Translations under genes and position numbers: made by a program
The notes under the pieces: generated by a model
Seen by the model: only the letters and a program-made list of their open reading frames with translations
Databases searched by the model: none
What the model was told of the DNA's origin: nothing
Virus record (IMG/VR): IMGVR_UViG_3300021379_000137
Location: 1-21,789 of that record
Length of the DNA: 21,789 bases
Reading direction: 5' to 3' (one strand)
From: a virus
Shown here: positions 13,547-21,789 of the stretch, one piece after another
How the letters are laid out: the number at the start of each line of letters is the position of its first letter
Position numbering within the stretch: position 1 is the stretch's first letter

Positions 13547-15994
13547 ATGGCAACACCAACAATACCAAATGGCGAAGAATATTTCTTTCCGATAATCTAC
13601 GAAGGCAACGGAGCTGGGCAGAGGGTCGGTAAGTTCGTACCGTTTACAGATAATGGCACGATAGATAATAGTTGTATTTTTAATAATGTAACTAGTAGTG
13701 CAGGTCATTATTTAAGAAAAGCAAGTATGTCAGCAGGTAATAAACAAGTTGCAACTTTTAGTGCTTGGATTAAATTTACTGGACCTTTTTCAACATCTTC
13801 AGATTTATTTACAAACTATGGTGGTATTTTAGAACAAGGTAATGGTAGCTGGACTTCAGGTTCTCATTTTATGTTTTGGCAAAACAGAGGAAGATTGGAC
13901 TGGTATCATAATGGTTCAACTATATTAAGAACAAATAGGTATTTGCAAGATAGTTCAAAATGGTATCATATAATGTGGGCACTAGATGTAACTCAAACAG
14001 ATGCTGCAGATAGATTAAAAATTTATATTGATGGAAAAGAAGAAACTAGTTTTAACATTGATAGTAGGTCAAGTTTAACTAAAGATACAGATTTGACTTA
14101 TATAAATGCTTCAGGTCAAGAACTTAATGTAGGTGGTATGCCTAGTGGTAATGGTTATCAAGATTTAAACTGTTATATGGCAGAAGTAAACTATGTAGAT
14201 GGCACAGCATTAACACCATCAACCTTTGGCTTGACCGACACCTCAACTGGCAGATGGATACCTAAAACATTAAGTGGTATTACTTATGGCACGAATGGTT
14301 TTAGATTGGAGTTTGGTGATAGCTCAGCACTTGGAGATGATACGAGTGGGAATACATACGATTTAACTGCTAATAATTTAGCTAGTACAGACCAGACTAC
14401 TGGTAGTCCTACACAGAATCATGCGACATTGGCAGCTAATCCAACTGCTGGAACTGCAACTTTATCTGAAGGAAATTTAAAAATAGCTGGAACTGGTAGT
14501 GGTGTATATGGTGTTAGGCGAGCAACCTTTTTAATTAATAGTAACGATAGTAATGGTTATTATTTTGAAGCTAAAAATGTTGGTAGTTCTACGGATAATA
14601 TAAATATAGGTCTTATATCATCACAAAATGCTTTGTCTGCTTCAGCTTATGGTGGCTCTAATTCTTATGGAATTGCATCAAGAGGAAGTGGTGGGTCAAA
14701 TCAATACTGGCGAGTTTTAGGTGGCTCAACTGATGTAACAACAAGTGTTTCTCATGCATCAAATGATGTTATTGGTGTTGCTATTAAGCAAGGTAAAATA
14801 TGGTTTGCTATTAATAATACTTGGGTATTAAGTGGTGACCCAGCTAATGGAACAAATTCATTTTTTGATATGAGTTCAAAAGCAAGTGAATTTCAAATAG
14901 CATTTAATGTATTTCAAAATAATACACTAGACGTAAACTTCGGTCAGAAGTCTTTAGCTTATACTGCTCCAACTGGTTTTTCTGCTTTACAACAAGACAA
15001 CCTACCTGAAACAGCTAAAGGCATAAGTGGATTAGTGTGGACGAAGAACAGAGATTCTACTGACAATCACCAATTATACGATAGTTCACGAGGTAAACAA
15101 TTAGTTTTACCACCTAATGCAACAACTGCTGAAGCTACAGTTACAGGTGGTTTGCAAAGATTTTTAGCTGGTGGTCAACAAATTGAAGATAATGTTGCAA
15201 TTAATACATCTGGTGAATCTTTTGTAACTTGGAACTGGGTGGCAAATGGAGGAACTACTGAAACAAATACTGATGGTTCAATTACCTCAACTGTTCAGGC
15301 TAATACCACTGCTGGATTTTCTATTGTAGAATTTACGACACCATCTTCTACACAAGATTTTACAGTTGGACACGGATTAAGTGTAGCACCAAGAGTATTT
15401 TTTTTTAAAAGAACTGATTCTACAAGTGGTTGGGCTTTTTATCACCAAGATGTTTTTGACACATATGGAAATCAATATACATTATTTTTAAATACAAGTG
15501 GTGCTTCTTATGCTCCAAACCCTGGAATTGCTATGTACCCTAGTGCAACAACTGCAACAACATTTAGTTTAAGGGCTGGTGCATCTATTGCAACTTCTGC
15601 AAACTGTGTTGCCTATTGTTTTATTGAAGTAGAAGGTTTTAGTAAATTTGGAAAATATAGTGCTAATAATTCGGCAGATGGTCCGTTTGTGTATTTAGGA
15701 TTTAAACCAAAATTTTTAATTATTAAAGCAAATGGTGCTATTTCTTGGTACATTATGGATGCTACAAGAAATACTTTTAATCCAGTAATTAATGGTGTTA
15801 CAATAGATAACCCACAAGTTGAATTTACAGTACAATTCAAAGTAGACTTTTTAAGTAATGGTTTTAAAATAAGAAATGATAGTTCAGTTTATGGTGCTTC
15901 AACAAACAATACATCATATTCTCCATATTATTATATGGCATTTGCTGAACATCCATTCGTTGGGGACGGAACGAGTCCTGTAACTGCACGATAG
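13547..15994 (+). CDS. large LamG/SPRY-like tail fibre protein, 815 aa
   Basis: An 815-residue host-recognition protein. A LamG-like region (about 45-225) shows ATFSAWIKFTG, WYHIMWALDVTQTD, LKIYIDGKEE and MAEVNYVDGTALTPSTFG. A second SPRY-like part (about 300-475) shows GYYFEAKNVG, VIGVAIKQGKIWFAINN and VNFGQKSLAYTAPTGF. The C-terminal third (about 485-815) has VWTKNRDS...HQLYDSSRG, FVTWNWVANGG, FTVGHGLSVAPRVFFFKR and GPFVYLGFKPKFLIIK. That layout matches a phage fibre domain I recall as DUF7483 (name uncertain). The LamG and SPRY parts parallel the gene at 12088, suggesting duplication and divergence. AGGAG at 13533-13537, inside the end of the previous gene, serves ATG 13547. A candidate promoter follows the stop. 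Confidence 0.8.
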   Translation: MATPTIPNGEEYFFPIIYEGNGAGQRVGKFVPFTDNGTIDNSCIFNNVTSSAGHYLRKASMSAGNKQVATFSAWIKFTGPFSTSSDLFTNYGGILEQGNGSWTSGSHFMFWQNRGRLDWYHNGSTILRTNRYLQDSSKWYHIMWALDVTQTDAADRLKIYIDGKEETSFNIDSRSSLTKDTDLTYINASGQELNVGGMPSGNGYQDLNCYMAEVNYVDGTALTPSTFGLTDTSTGRWIPKTLSGITYGTNGFRLEFGDSSALGDDTSGNTYDLTANNLASTDQTTGSPTQNHATLAANPTAGTATLSEGNLKIAGTGSGVYGVRRATFLINSNDSNGYYFEAKNVGSSTDNINIGLISSQNALSASAYGGSNSYGIASRGSGGSNQYWRVLGGSTDVTTSVSHASNDVIGVAIKQGKIWFAINNTWVLSGDPANGTNSFFDMSSKASEFQIAFNVFQNNTLDVNFGQKSLAYTAPTGFSALQQDNLPETAKGISGLVWTKNRDSTDNHQLYDSSRGKQLVLPPNATTAEATVTGGLQRFLAGGQQIEDNVAINTSGESFVTWNWVANGGTTETNTDGSITSTVQANTTAGFSIVEFTTPSSTQDFTVGHGLSVAPRVFFFKRTDSTSGWAFYHQDVFDTYGNQYTLFLNTSGASYAPNPGIAMYPSATTATTFSLRAGASIATSANCVAYCFIEVEGFSKFGKYSANNSADGPFVYLGFKPKFLIIKANGAISWYIMDATRNTFNPVINGVTIDNPQVEFTVQFKVDFLSNGFKIRNDSSVYGASTNNTSYSPYYYMAFAEHPFVGDGTSPVTAR

Positions 15995-15996
15995 GG

Positions 15997-16025
15997 TTGT
16001 ATTTAAAGTAACAATAGTTTATAAT
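15997..16025 (+). promoter_or_regulatory. candidate sigma-70-type promoter before tail genes
   Basis: TTGTAT (15997-16002) and a perfect TATAAT (16020-16025) are spaced by 17 bases in the 64-base gap after the 815-aa fibre gene. The layout copies the candidate at 2473 (same -35, same spacing). AAGGAG then precedes ATG 16059. It probably drives the right-hand tail genes. Confidence 0.6.
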
Positions 16026-16058
16026 ATTAATTAACACAATAACATAAGGAGAAATATA

Positions 16059-16691
16059 ATGTGGGCAAAAGTAAAAGCTGACCAAGTTATTGAAATCTTC
16101 AGTGGTGCTAAAGCTGTAACTGATAATAATGGTACTCAGCATCCTGCAAGTATATTTAGTAATTGGTCAAAAGCAGAGTTAGCTAATATTGGTTTTTATC
16201 CAGTAACTCAGGCAACACCTGCTGATAATAGATTTTATAAAAATGGAGCTGCAAGCTACAGTTTTAGTAATGGAGTTGTTACTGAAACTATAAGTTCAAC
16301 TGCACATGAAATAGCTGACGTTACAGTTACAGATGAAGATGGTAACGTAGTTAATGATAGTGAAGGTAATCCAACAATACAGACTGGTTTAATATCTCAA
16401 TATAAAATGGATATTGATAAACGTGCTTATGATTTATTACAACCATCAGACTGGATGGTGGTAAGAGAAATGGAAACTGGTGTATCAGTTCCAGATGCAT
16501 GGTCAACGTATAGAACAGGTGTACGAACTAAAGCTGCAGAGATGAAAACTGCAGTGTCTGCTGTAACTTCAGTGGGTGCATTAAAAGATTTACATGTAGT
16601 TTATGCACAAGTAACTGCAGAGGATAATACTGTTTCAACAACAATAGCAAGTGGAATATTATATAATTTTGGTGAACCACCAACAGAATAG
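16059..16691 (+). CDS. tail fibre assembly-like protein, 210 aa
   Basis: The N-terminal half (about 1-75) starts MWAKVKADQVIEIFSGAKAV and contains FSNWSKAELANIGFYPV, the pattern of small tail-associated proteins that describe a fibre-tip or attachment interface. The C-terminal half carries YKMDIDKRAYDLLQPSDWMV (about 114-133), EMETGVSVPDAW and WSTYRTGVR. This K...A..LL..SDW.V.R..E.G...P..W..YR..VR arrangement is shared with phage tail-fibre assembly proteins and related chaperones. It lies between fibre genes, as such helpers commonly do. AAGGAG precedes ATG 16059. It could be a structural minor tail protein rather than a chaperone. Confidence 0.68.
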   Translation: MWAKVKADQVIEIFSGAKAVTDNNGTQHPASIFSNWSKAELANIGFYPVTQATPADNRFYKNGAASYSFSNGVVTETISSTAHEIADVTVTDEDGNVVNDSEGNPTIQTGLISQYKMDIDKRAYDLLQPSDWMVVREMETGVSVPDAWSTYRTGVRTKAAEMKTAVSAVTSVGALKDLHVVYAQVTAEDNTVSTTIASGILYNFGEPPTE

Positions 16692-16702
16692 GGGAAAATT
16701 AA

Positions 16703-17674
16703 ATGGCAACATTTACGTCAAGGATTAGACTTGAGAAGCAAGATAATGGAGCAAACTCAGGAACATGGGGTACTGTACTTAATCAAAACGTAATTGATTT
16801 GGTTGATGATGCAGTCGCAGGTTATACGATTGTTTCATGTAGTTCAGCTATAACCTTATCATCTAATAATGGTTCTGCTGACCAAGCTCGTAGTGCAATT
16901 CTTGAACTTCAAGGAACATTAACATCTAGTGTTGACATTACAATCCCCTCAGTATCTAAAATTTATTTTGTAAAAAATAATACTTCAGGTTCATATCCCA
17001 TAACTTTAAAAACTGCAGCAACAACTGCAAAAACAACAGTAACTCAAGGTGGTACTGGTCCATTTATTTGTGATGGTACAAATGTATTTACTGGAGCTGA
17101 CACTACAGGTTTAGGTTTGGGTACAGCAGCTACGTTAGACTTTGGTACTGGTGATGCTAATTTAATTCCAGTATCAAGTGCAGATGTTCGTTATGTACAA
17201 ACTTCAACAGATTCATCAATCACTGGTGCTAAAACATTTACAAGTGCAACAACTTTTACTGGTGACGTAATTACTTCAGGCACTGCAACATTTACTTCAG
17301 TAGCAACTTTTAGTGCTGCTGTATCTGCTTCATCATCTGTAACTTTTGCAGGAGCAGTAGGAACACCTATTGTTTCACTATCTGCAGCTACATCATTAGC
17401 TTTAGACTTATCAACTGGTAATGATTTTGCAGTTACATTAACTGGAGCTACAACATTATTAAATCCAAGTAATGCAAAGATTGGACAATGTGGTACAATC
17501 AGAGTTATTCAAGATGGCACTGGTAGTCGTACAATGTCATATGGAGATGCTTATAATTTTGCAGGAGGAACTGCACCCACACTTACAACAAATGCAAGTG
17601 CAGTAGATTTATTAATTTACAAAGTAAGGGAAGTATCATCAGTAGATGTAGCATCAATACTTAATTTATCATAG
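16703..17674 (+). CDS. tail fibre protein, 323 aa
   Basis: A second fibre. The N-terminal block (TSRIRLEKQDNGANSGTWGT, residues 4-23, then LNQNVIDLVDDAVAGY) is a widespread phage fibre attachment motif, commonly seen as LRLxKxxxGxNxGTWGxxLNxNxI. Residues about 45-130 form beta structure, including IYFVKNNTSGSYPITLKT and GGTGPFICDGTNVF. A Thr/Ser/Ala-rich shaft (about 150-220, TFTSATTF and TSVATFSAAVS repeats) follows, then a C-terminal domain (about 220-323) with IRVIQDGTGSRTMSYG and FAGGTAPTLTTNASAVD. That domain is homologous to the end of the fibre at 10208, so both may share a tip structure or partner. Confidence 0.82.
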   Translation: MATFTSRIRLEKQDNGANSGTWGTVLNQNVIDLVDDAVAGYTIVSCSSAITLSSNNGSADQARSAILELQGTLTSSVDITIPSVSKIYFVKNNTSGSYPITLKTAATTAKTTVTQGGTGPFICDGTNVFTGADTTGLGLGTAATLDFGTGDANLIPVSSADVRYVQTSTDSSITGAKTFTSATTFTGDVITSGTATFTSVATFSAAVSASSSVTFAGAVGTPIVSLSAATSLALDLSTGNDFAVTLTGATTLLNPSNAKIGQCGTIRVIQDGTGSRTMSYGDAYNFAGGTAPTLTTNASAVDLLIYKVREVSSVDVASILNLS

Positions 17675-17682
17675 GAGTTTAA

Positions 17683-19515
17683 ATGTCAACAGAAACACAG
17701 CTTCAGCTACTTAAACTTGACTTTGCTCCAGGCTTTCACAGAGAGTCAACTCAATATGCAGAACAAGGTAAATGGTATGATGGTAATAGAGTTAGATTTA
17801 GAGCAGGTAAACCTGAAAATATAGGTGGTTGGAACTTTAAAGTTAATACTTCTTTTGAAGGAACTGGTAGAGATTTAATTAGTTGGACTGATAATGATAC
17901 ATTAAAGAGGGCAGCTTTTGGAACTGAATCAAAACTTTATACTTATTTTGGTGGTGTTAATTATGACATTACTCCTATTACCTCAACAGTTACTGTAACA
18001 AATGGTTTAACAACTACAGCAGGTAGTACAAAAGTTTTAGTAAGTACAGCTAATAATTTAACCACTGGAGACTTTGTAGAATTTACATCAATGGCAGCTA
18101 CTATTGGTGGTAATATATTTTTTACAAGTGGTAGTGATTTTAAAGTTAGTGTTATTGATAGTAATTCATTTGAAGTGTTATCCTCAACAACTGCAGCAGC
18201 TACATCAGCAGCAACTGGTGACGTAACTATAAACTTTTTATTACCAGTAGGTACTTCAACAGCAGTAGCAGGTTTAGGTTGGAATGCAGGTTATTATGGT
18301 CAAGGTGGTTATGGAGAACCAAAAGCACAATCAGACATAACTATATTACCAAGACAGTGGACGTTAGATACGTGGGGTGAAGACTTAGTAGCAGGATTAA
18401 GAAGTGGTCGTGTTTATTATTGGGAAACTTCTGCAGGTACTGAAGCTAGAGCAATTGAAGTAAGTGCAGCACCAAGTGTAAGTAATACATTAATTGTTTC
18501 TCAAGAAGATAGACATTTAATTTGTATGGGAACAAATGAATTTACAAGTGGTGTATTTAATCCATTATTAGTTAGATGGTCAAATCAAAATAATTTTAAT
18601 AACTGGACACCTTCAGTAAGTTCAACTTCAGGTGAAGCTATACTAGGTTCAGGTAATAGAATTGTAGCAGCAGCTCGTAGTAGAAATAATATAATTATTT
18701 TAACTGATAAGTCTGCACACACAATGCAATTTATAGGACCACCATTTACTTTTGGTTTTAATGAGATAGGTACAAACTGTGGTGCAGTAGGTTTACATGC
18801 AGCTAAAGATTTTGATGGTAGAGTTTATTGGATGGGTACTGCAAACTTTTATGTGTTTGATGGTACAGTTAAAAATTTACCATGTACAGTAAGACGATTT
18901 GTTTTTGACGATATTAATTTAGACCAGTCAGATAAAATATTTGCAGGTGTTAATTCACAGTTTAAAGAGATAACATGGTTGTACTGTTCTAAGAATGCAA
19001 CTGAATGTGATAGATATGTAACATTTAATCCAAATGAAAACTATTGGGTATATGGTTCTACACACTTTACAACCTTTGCAGATAAAGGTGTATTTGCAAA
19101 CACAATTACAACTGGTCGTGAAGATGATGGTGATTCATATTTATATGACAATGAGCCTGAAGGTATTTATACTGCAAATGGAAATGGTATTGAGTCTTTT
19201 GTAGAGTCAGCAGATTTTGATATGTCTGAAGGAAATGAGATAATGTTTATTGATAGAATGGTTCCTGATTTAACAATTAATAATGAAGTATCAGGTACAT
19301 CAGGTCAAGTTAATTTACAACTTACAACTAAAAGATACCCAAATGCAACTGACTCAGTTTTAAAAGGACCTTTTACTGTTGAACCTACTACAAGTAAAAT
19401 ATCAATGAGAGCCAGAGGAAGACAGGCAAAGATAAGAGTGGCAACTTCAACAACAGGTACAAGTTGGAGATATGGTACTGTAAGACTTGACATAGGCTCA
19501 GATGGGATGAGATAA
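17683..19515 (+). CDS. tail nozzle / stabilisation protein (P22 gp10-like)
   Basis: The tail nozzle (tail hub, P22 gp10-like) closes the short tail channel beneath the connector. The 610-residue product starts with a diagnostic FAPGFHRESTQYAEQGKWYD (residues 14-33) and NRVRFRAGKPENIGGW. Beta-propeller-type strands follow: DLISWTDNDTLKRAAFGTES, an inserted Thr/Val-rich domain (about 100-190), LPRQWTLDTWGEDLVAGLR, RWSNQNNFNNWTPS and MQFIGPPFTFGFNEIG. The end contains RARGRQAKIRVATST. This order is characteristic of gp10/nozzle proteins of podoviruses and SU10-like phages. The gene starts with GGAG at 17673-17676, and its stop overlaps the next ATG. The inserted domain would sit at a variable surface. 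Confidence 0.85.
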   Translation: MSTETQLQLLKLDFAPGFHRESTQYAEQGKWYDGNRVRFRAGKPENIGGWNFKVNTSFEGTGRDLISWTDNDTLKRAAFGTESKLYTYFGGVNYDITPITSTVTVTNGLTTTAGSTKVLVSTANNLTTGDFVEFTSMAATIGGNIFFTSGSDFKVSVIDSNSFEVLSSTTAAATSAATGDVTINFLLPVGTSTAVAGLGWNAGYYGQGGYGEPKAQSDITILPRQWTLDTWGEDLVAGLRSGRVYYWETSAGTEARAIEVSAAPSVSNTLIVSQEDRHLICMGTNEFTSGVFNPLLVRWSNQNNFNNWTPSVSSTSGEAILGSGNRIVAAARSRNNIIILTDKSAHTMQFIGPPFTFGFNEIGTNCGAVGLHAAKDFDGRVYWMGTANFYVFDGTVKNLPCTVRRFVFDDINLDQSDKIFAGVNSQFKEITWLYCSKNATECDRYVTFNPNENYWVYGSTHFTTFADKGVFANTITTGREDDGDSYLYDNEPEGIYTANGNGIESFVESADFDMSEGNEIMFIDRMVPDLTINNEVSGTSGQVNLQLTTKRYPNATDSVLKGPFTVEPTTSKISMRARGRQAKIRVATSTTGTSWRYGTVRLDIGSDGMR

Positions 19516-19802
19516 TGGCAACAAATAAAGCTACAGTTTTTCCTGAACTAAGAGATACGTTTGGGGTATTAACAACAAGAGAACAAAAGATTATATTTGA
19601 CATTGTAAAACAATGGGCAGATTCTTTAACAACTGAATTAACATCACAGATTATTCAGGAACAAGCTAGAGAATCAATAAGAGTTGCAAGAGTGGACGAT
19701 ACAGCAAATGTACCTAACCCTCAAGCAGGTGATATAAGATTTAACATTTCAACTTCAAAGTTCCAGGGATATACTGGAAGTGCTTGGGTTGATTTTCATT
19801 AG
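19515..19802 (+). CDS. small tail protein with fibre-tip-like C-terminus, 95 aa
   Basis: A 95-residue protein coupled to the nozzle gene by a TAATG overlap. Residues about 1-58 are helical (FGVLTTREQKIIFDIVKQWA then TTELTSQIIQEQARESIRVA). The C-terminal third (about 66-95, NPQAGDIRFNISTSKFQGYT then GSAWVDFH) matches the short GDIRFNxxTxxFxGYxGSxWVDF motif that ends many phage fibre and tip proteins. A trimeric helical stalk with a small beta tip is plausible, for example a tail needle or plug closing the nozzle. The position right after the nozzle favours that, but it is an inference. Confidence 0.72.
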   Translation: MATNKATVFPELRDTFGVLTTREQKIIFDIVKQWADSLTTELTSQIIQEQARESIRVARVDDTANVPNPQAGDIRFNISTSKFQGYTGSAWVDFH

Positions 19803-19810
19803 GAGTAATT

Positions 19811-20533
19811 ATGGGAGCAGGTGGAAACTACGCACAAGCAGCAATGCAAACTTTATTTGGTGAACAGCTGAGACAATTAAAAAATCAAGCTGCACAACCT
19901 GCAGAAGTTAATGAAGAATTAGTTGAGCAATATACTCCTCAATCAACATCTGTTGGTAATACAGTTCAAGATGTTTTAAAAAGATATACTGAAGGAACTG
20001 GTGTAGTACCTACTTCACAATCAACAGGACTACAAGGTATATTAGATAAGATAGCTGCAGAGAAAGAGGCATTAAAAGATTTAACTGTAACTGAAACTTC
20101 TGAAAGAATGGTTCCTCAATATGAAATGAGTTATGCAAGACCTATTTATGGTCCTGAAAAACCAAGTAAAATTGTATCAGGTTTACCTTCAGGATTACAA
20201 AAACAAACTGGATTATATGGGCAACAATTTTATGCTAAACCTAGGACACCTCAAGCTGCTATAGGTGGTCAAACTTATACAGGTCCTATGTATAGACAAG
20301 TAGGTAGTAAAAAAATTATAGACACGAGTGAGAGAGCAGCAGTAGCAGGTGACCCAGAGTACGATAAAAAACAAAAATTAATAGATGCTTTACAAGGACA
20401 GTATGATATAAGAAGTAAGTATACTTCACCAAGTGCATCAGGAATACAGGGTTTAATTGCTGAACCTATTGTAAATCAGCCACAAACAGGATATAATAAT
20501 ATGAACGAAATTATGAAAAGGTATATAGGATAA
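19811..20533 (+). CDS. hypothetical virion-associated protein, 240 aa
   Basis: A 240-residue hydrophilic protein rich in Gln, Pro, Tyr, Gly and Thr. It begins MGAGGNYAQAAMQTLFGEQL and contains short helices (VGNTVQDVLKRYTEGTG, LQGILDKIAAEKEALKDLTV). The central part is Pro/Tyr-rich and probably disordered (YEMSYARPIYGPEKPSK, GLYGQQFYAKPRTPQAA, TYTGPMYRQ), and the protein ends MNEIMKRYIG. TAGGAG lies just before ATG 19811, and the stop overlaps the next start. I do not recognise a family. Being coupled to the next, ejection-like gene, it may be a partner delivered from the head or a tail accessory. No enzyme motif is present. Confidence 0.6.
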   Translation: MGAGGNYAQAAMQTLFGEQLRQLKNQAAQPAEVNEELVEQYTPQSTSVGNTVQDVLKRYTEGTGVVPTSQSTGLQGILDKIAAEKEALKDLTVTETSERMVPQYEMSYARPIYGPEKPSKIVSGLPSGLQKQTGLYGQQFYAKPRTPQAAIGGQTYTGPMYRQVGSKKIIDTSERAAVAGDPEYDKKQKLIDALQGQYDIRSKYTSPSASGIQGLIAEPIVNQPQTGYNNMNEIMKRYIG

Positions 20534-21789
20534 TGATGCAAAATAAAATGACAGCTCCACCATTACAAGGAATATCTAACTTGATGAAGATGCAAGGTCG
20601 TTATGGTGATACTGAATTAGTACATATGACTAAGCCTGAAGTAAAAGGTTTAGCATCATTAGGTGTACTAACTAAAAATCCTAATACTGGTTTACCTGAA
20701 GCATTCCTTGGTAGCATTGGTGGTGTATTTAGAGATATTATAGGTCCTATTGGAGCTACATTAATTGGTGGACCAGCAGCAGGTGTTACTTATTCTATGG
20801 CTAATACTGCAGCTAAAGGTGGAGACTTTGGTGATATTGCTCTAGCAGGTTTAACAACTTATGCAGGTGGTAAGTTAGGTGAAATGGCAGGAGCAGGTTT
20901 AAGTAAGTTTGCTGAAGAAGGTGTGAAAAAAGGAGTTCAAGCAGGTGCAGAAGCTGGAACTAAAGTTGCTTCAGAAGCTGCTAAATCTGTACCTATGGCA
21001 GCAAGAGTAGGTCCACAATTTGGTACAACAATAATGGGAGAACCTCTTTCTTCAGGATTAATGGGAGCCACTGATATAGCTAGAGTTGCTGCAGAAAATA
21101 TACCAGAACAGCTTGGTTCAAGTTTTAGTGATACATTAAAAAGTGGTATATCAGGATTAGTTGATAAAGGTTTAGAAACATTAACTGACCCTGAAAAATT
21201 AGGAGGAAGCATTGGAAGAAGTTTAGGTTCATCATACGCAGATGCAGCTTTAGAATTACAACAACAAGGAATACCTGAACAAGTTAAAGATGCTGAAACA
21301 GTTCAACAAGAATTTTCAACAGGTAAACTACAAAACATGAACCCTCAATATGCAGATAGAGATTTGTCTGCTTCACGAATCGTAGGTGCAATGCAAGGAA
21401 CTCAAGCACCTTTACAATTTACTGACCCTAGTTATTCACCTGCAGTTACAGGTAGTTTAAGTGGTATACTAGGTGCTAAGAATGGTGGTGGTCTGGAAGA
21501 TGCACTAGAGTCAATTACAGAGGGTGCAGAAAAAATTGCAGACATGGGGGATGGGCAGGTTTATTTTGAAGGTATGGTAAAAGGTAATGGTGATGGTATG
21601 TCAGATAGTATACCTTTTAGTATTGAAAACAAACAACCTGCTTTATTAAGTAGAGACGAGTACGTGTTACCTGCTGACGTTGTATCAGCTTTAGGTAATG
21701 GTTCATCTAATGCAGGTGCAGATATGTTAGATAAGTTTATGACTGACGTTAGAGAAAAAACTATGGGGAGAGAAAGACAGATTAACCAA
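20533..21789 (+). CDS. putative internal virion / ejection-type protein (3'-partial)
   Basis: An open frame of 419 codons runs off the right edge, so the C-terminus is missing. The N-terminal part has LVHMTKPEVKGLASLGVL (29-46) and NPNTGLPEAF, a pattern I recall from marine phage virion proteins. Residues about 60-125 are Gly/Ala-rich and apolar with repeated GxxxG-like spacing (GPIGATLIGGPAAG, AGGKLGEMAGAGL). Such segments can insert in membranes and are typical of podovirus ejection proteins. An Ala/Gly-rich helical stretch follows. Residues about 351-419 hold a conserved module: GDGMSDSIPFSI, ALLSRDEYVLPADVVSALG, NGSSNAGADML. It starts at ATG 20533, overlapping the previous stop. A structural tail role is the alternative. 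Confidence 0.68.
   Translation, partial: MMQNKMTAPPLQGISNLMKMQGRYGDTELVHMTKPEVKGLASLGVLTKNPNTGLPEAFLGSIGGVFRDIIGPIGATLIGGPAAGVTYSMANTAAKGGDFGDIALAGLTTYAGGKLGEMAGAGLSKFAEEGVKKGVQAGAEAGTKVASEAAKSVPMAARVGPQFGTTIMGEPLSSGLMGATDIARVAAENIPEQLGSSFSDTLKSGISGLVDKGLETLTDPEKLGGSIGRSLGSSYADAALELQQQGIPEQVKDAETVQQEFSTGKLQNMNPQYADRDLSASRIVGAMQGTQAPLQFTDPSYSPAVTGSLSGILGAKNGGGLEDALESITEGAEKIADMGDGQVYFEGMVKGNGDGMSDSIPFSIENKQPALLSRDEYVLPADVVSALGNGSSNAGADMLDKFMTDVREKTMGRERQINQ

Noticed and set aside
1-21789. tRNA genes, integrase, transposase or attachment sites
   Set aside because: No cloverleaf-like segment, recombinase motif or flanking inverted repeats were seen; nearly all bases are accounted for by late genes.

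Overview
The window is a contiguous stretch of the late (virion) module of a low-GC tailed phage, probably marine. Every supported gene lies on the + strand and genes are packed almost end to end, with seven TAATG stop/start overlaps. There is no tail sheath, tape measure or tail tube set. Instead there is an SU10-type adaptor, a P22 gp4-like connector and a P22 gp10-like nozzle, so a short-tailed (podovirus-like) particle is inferred. AT-rich codon use (TTA for Leu, AGA for Arg, AAA for Lys) and several small proteins that I associate with marine phages suggest an AT-rich marine bacterial host. The host cannot be fixed from this sequence.

Layout. (1) 1-2463: the end of a GroES-like co-chaperonin gene, small basic proteins, a 270-aa beta-rich virion-like protein and a C-terminally membrane-anchored protein. 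(2) 2464-5664: a candidate promoter, then the head genes (scaffold, conserved protein, decoration-like protein, HK97-fold-type major capsid protein), closed by a strong hairpin terminator. (3) 5685-10215: a small structural protein, a polybasic protein, the adaptor, four consecutive lysine-rich proteins (three ending in a shared GGR...RGxGxAxRG tail), the gp4-like connector, and two small conserved proteins. (4) 10208-15994: three large host-recognition/fibre genes, one with coiled-coil repeats and two with LamG-like plus SPRY-like architecture. (5) 15997-21789: a second candidate promoter, a tail-fibre assembly-like protein, a second fibre that shares its C-terminal domain with the first, the nozzle, two small tail proteins and an incomplete virion/ejection-type protein running off the right end. 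Terminase, portal, replication and lysis genes are not recognisable here and presumably lie outside.

How it fits together. The co-chaperonin could help host GroEL fold the capsid protein. Scaffold and capsid protein build the prohead, and the adaptor, gp4-like and gp10-like proteins close the vertex and form the tail. The fibres recognise the host, and the last gene may be delivered with the DNA. The most unusual element is the density of very basic small proteins (at least nine) in the head/connector region. Three belong to families that, from memory, also occur in large eukaryotic DNA viruses, and three others share the C-terminal RG tail. An undescribed role inside the virion, such as DNA condensation or capsid targeting, is a reasonable but untested hypothesis.
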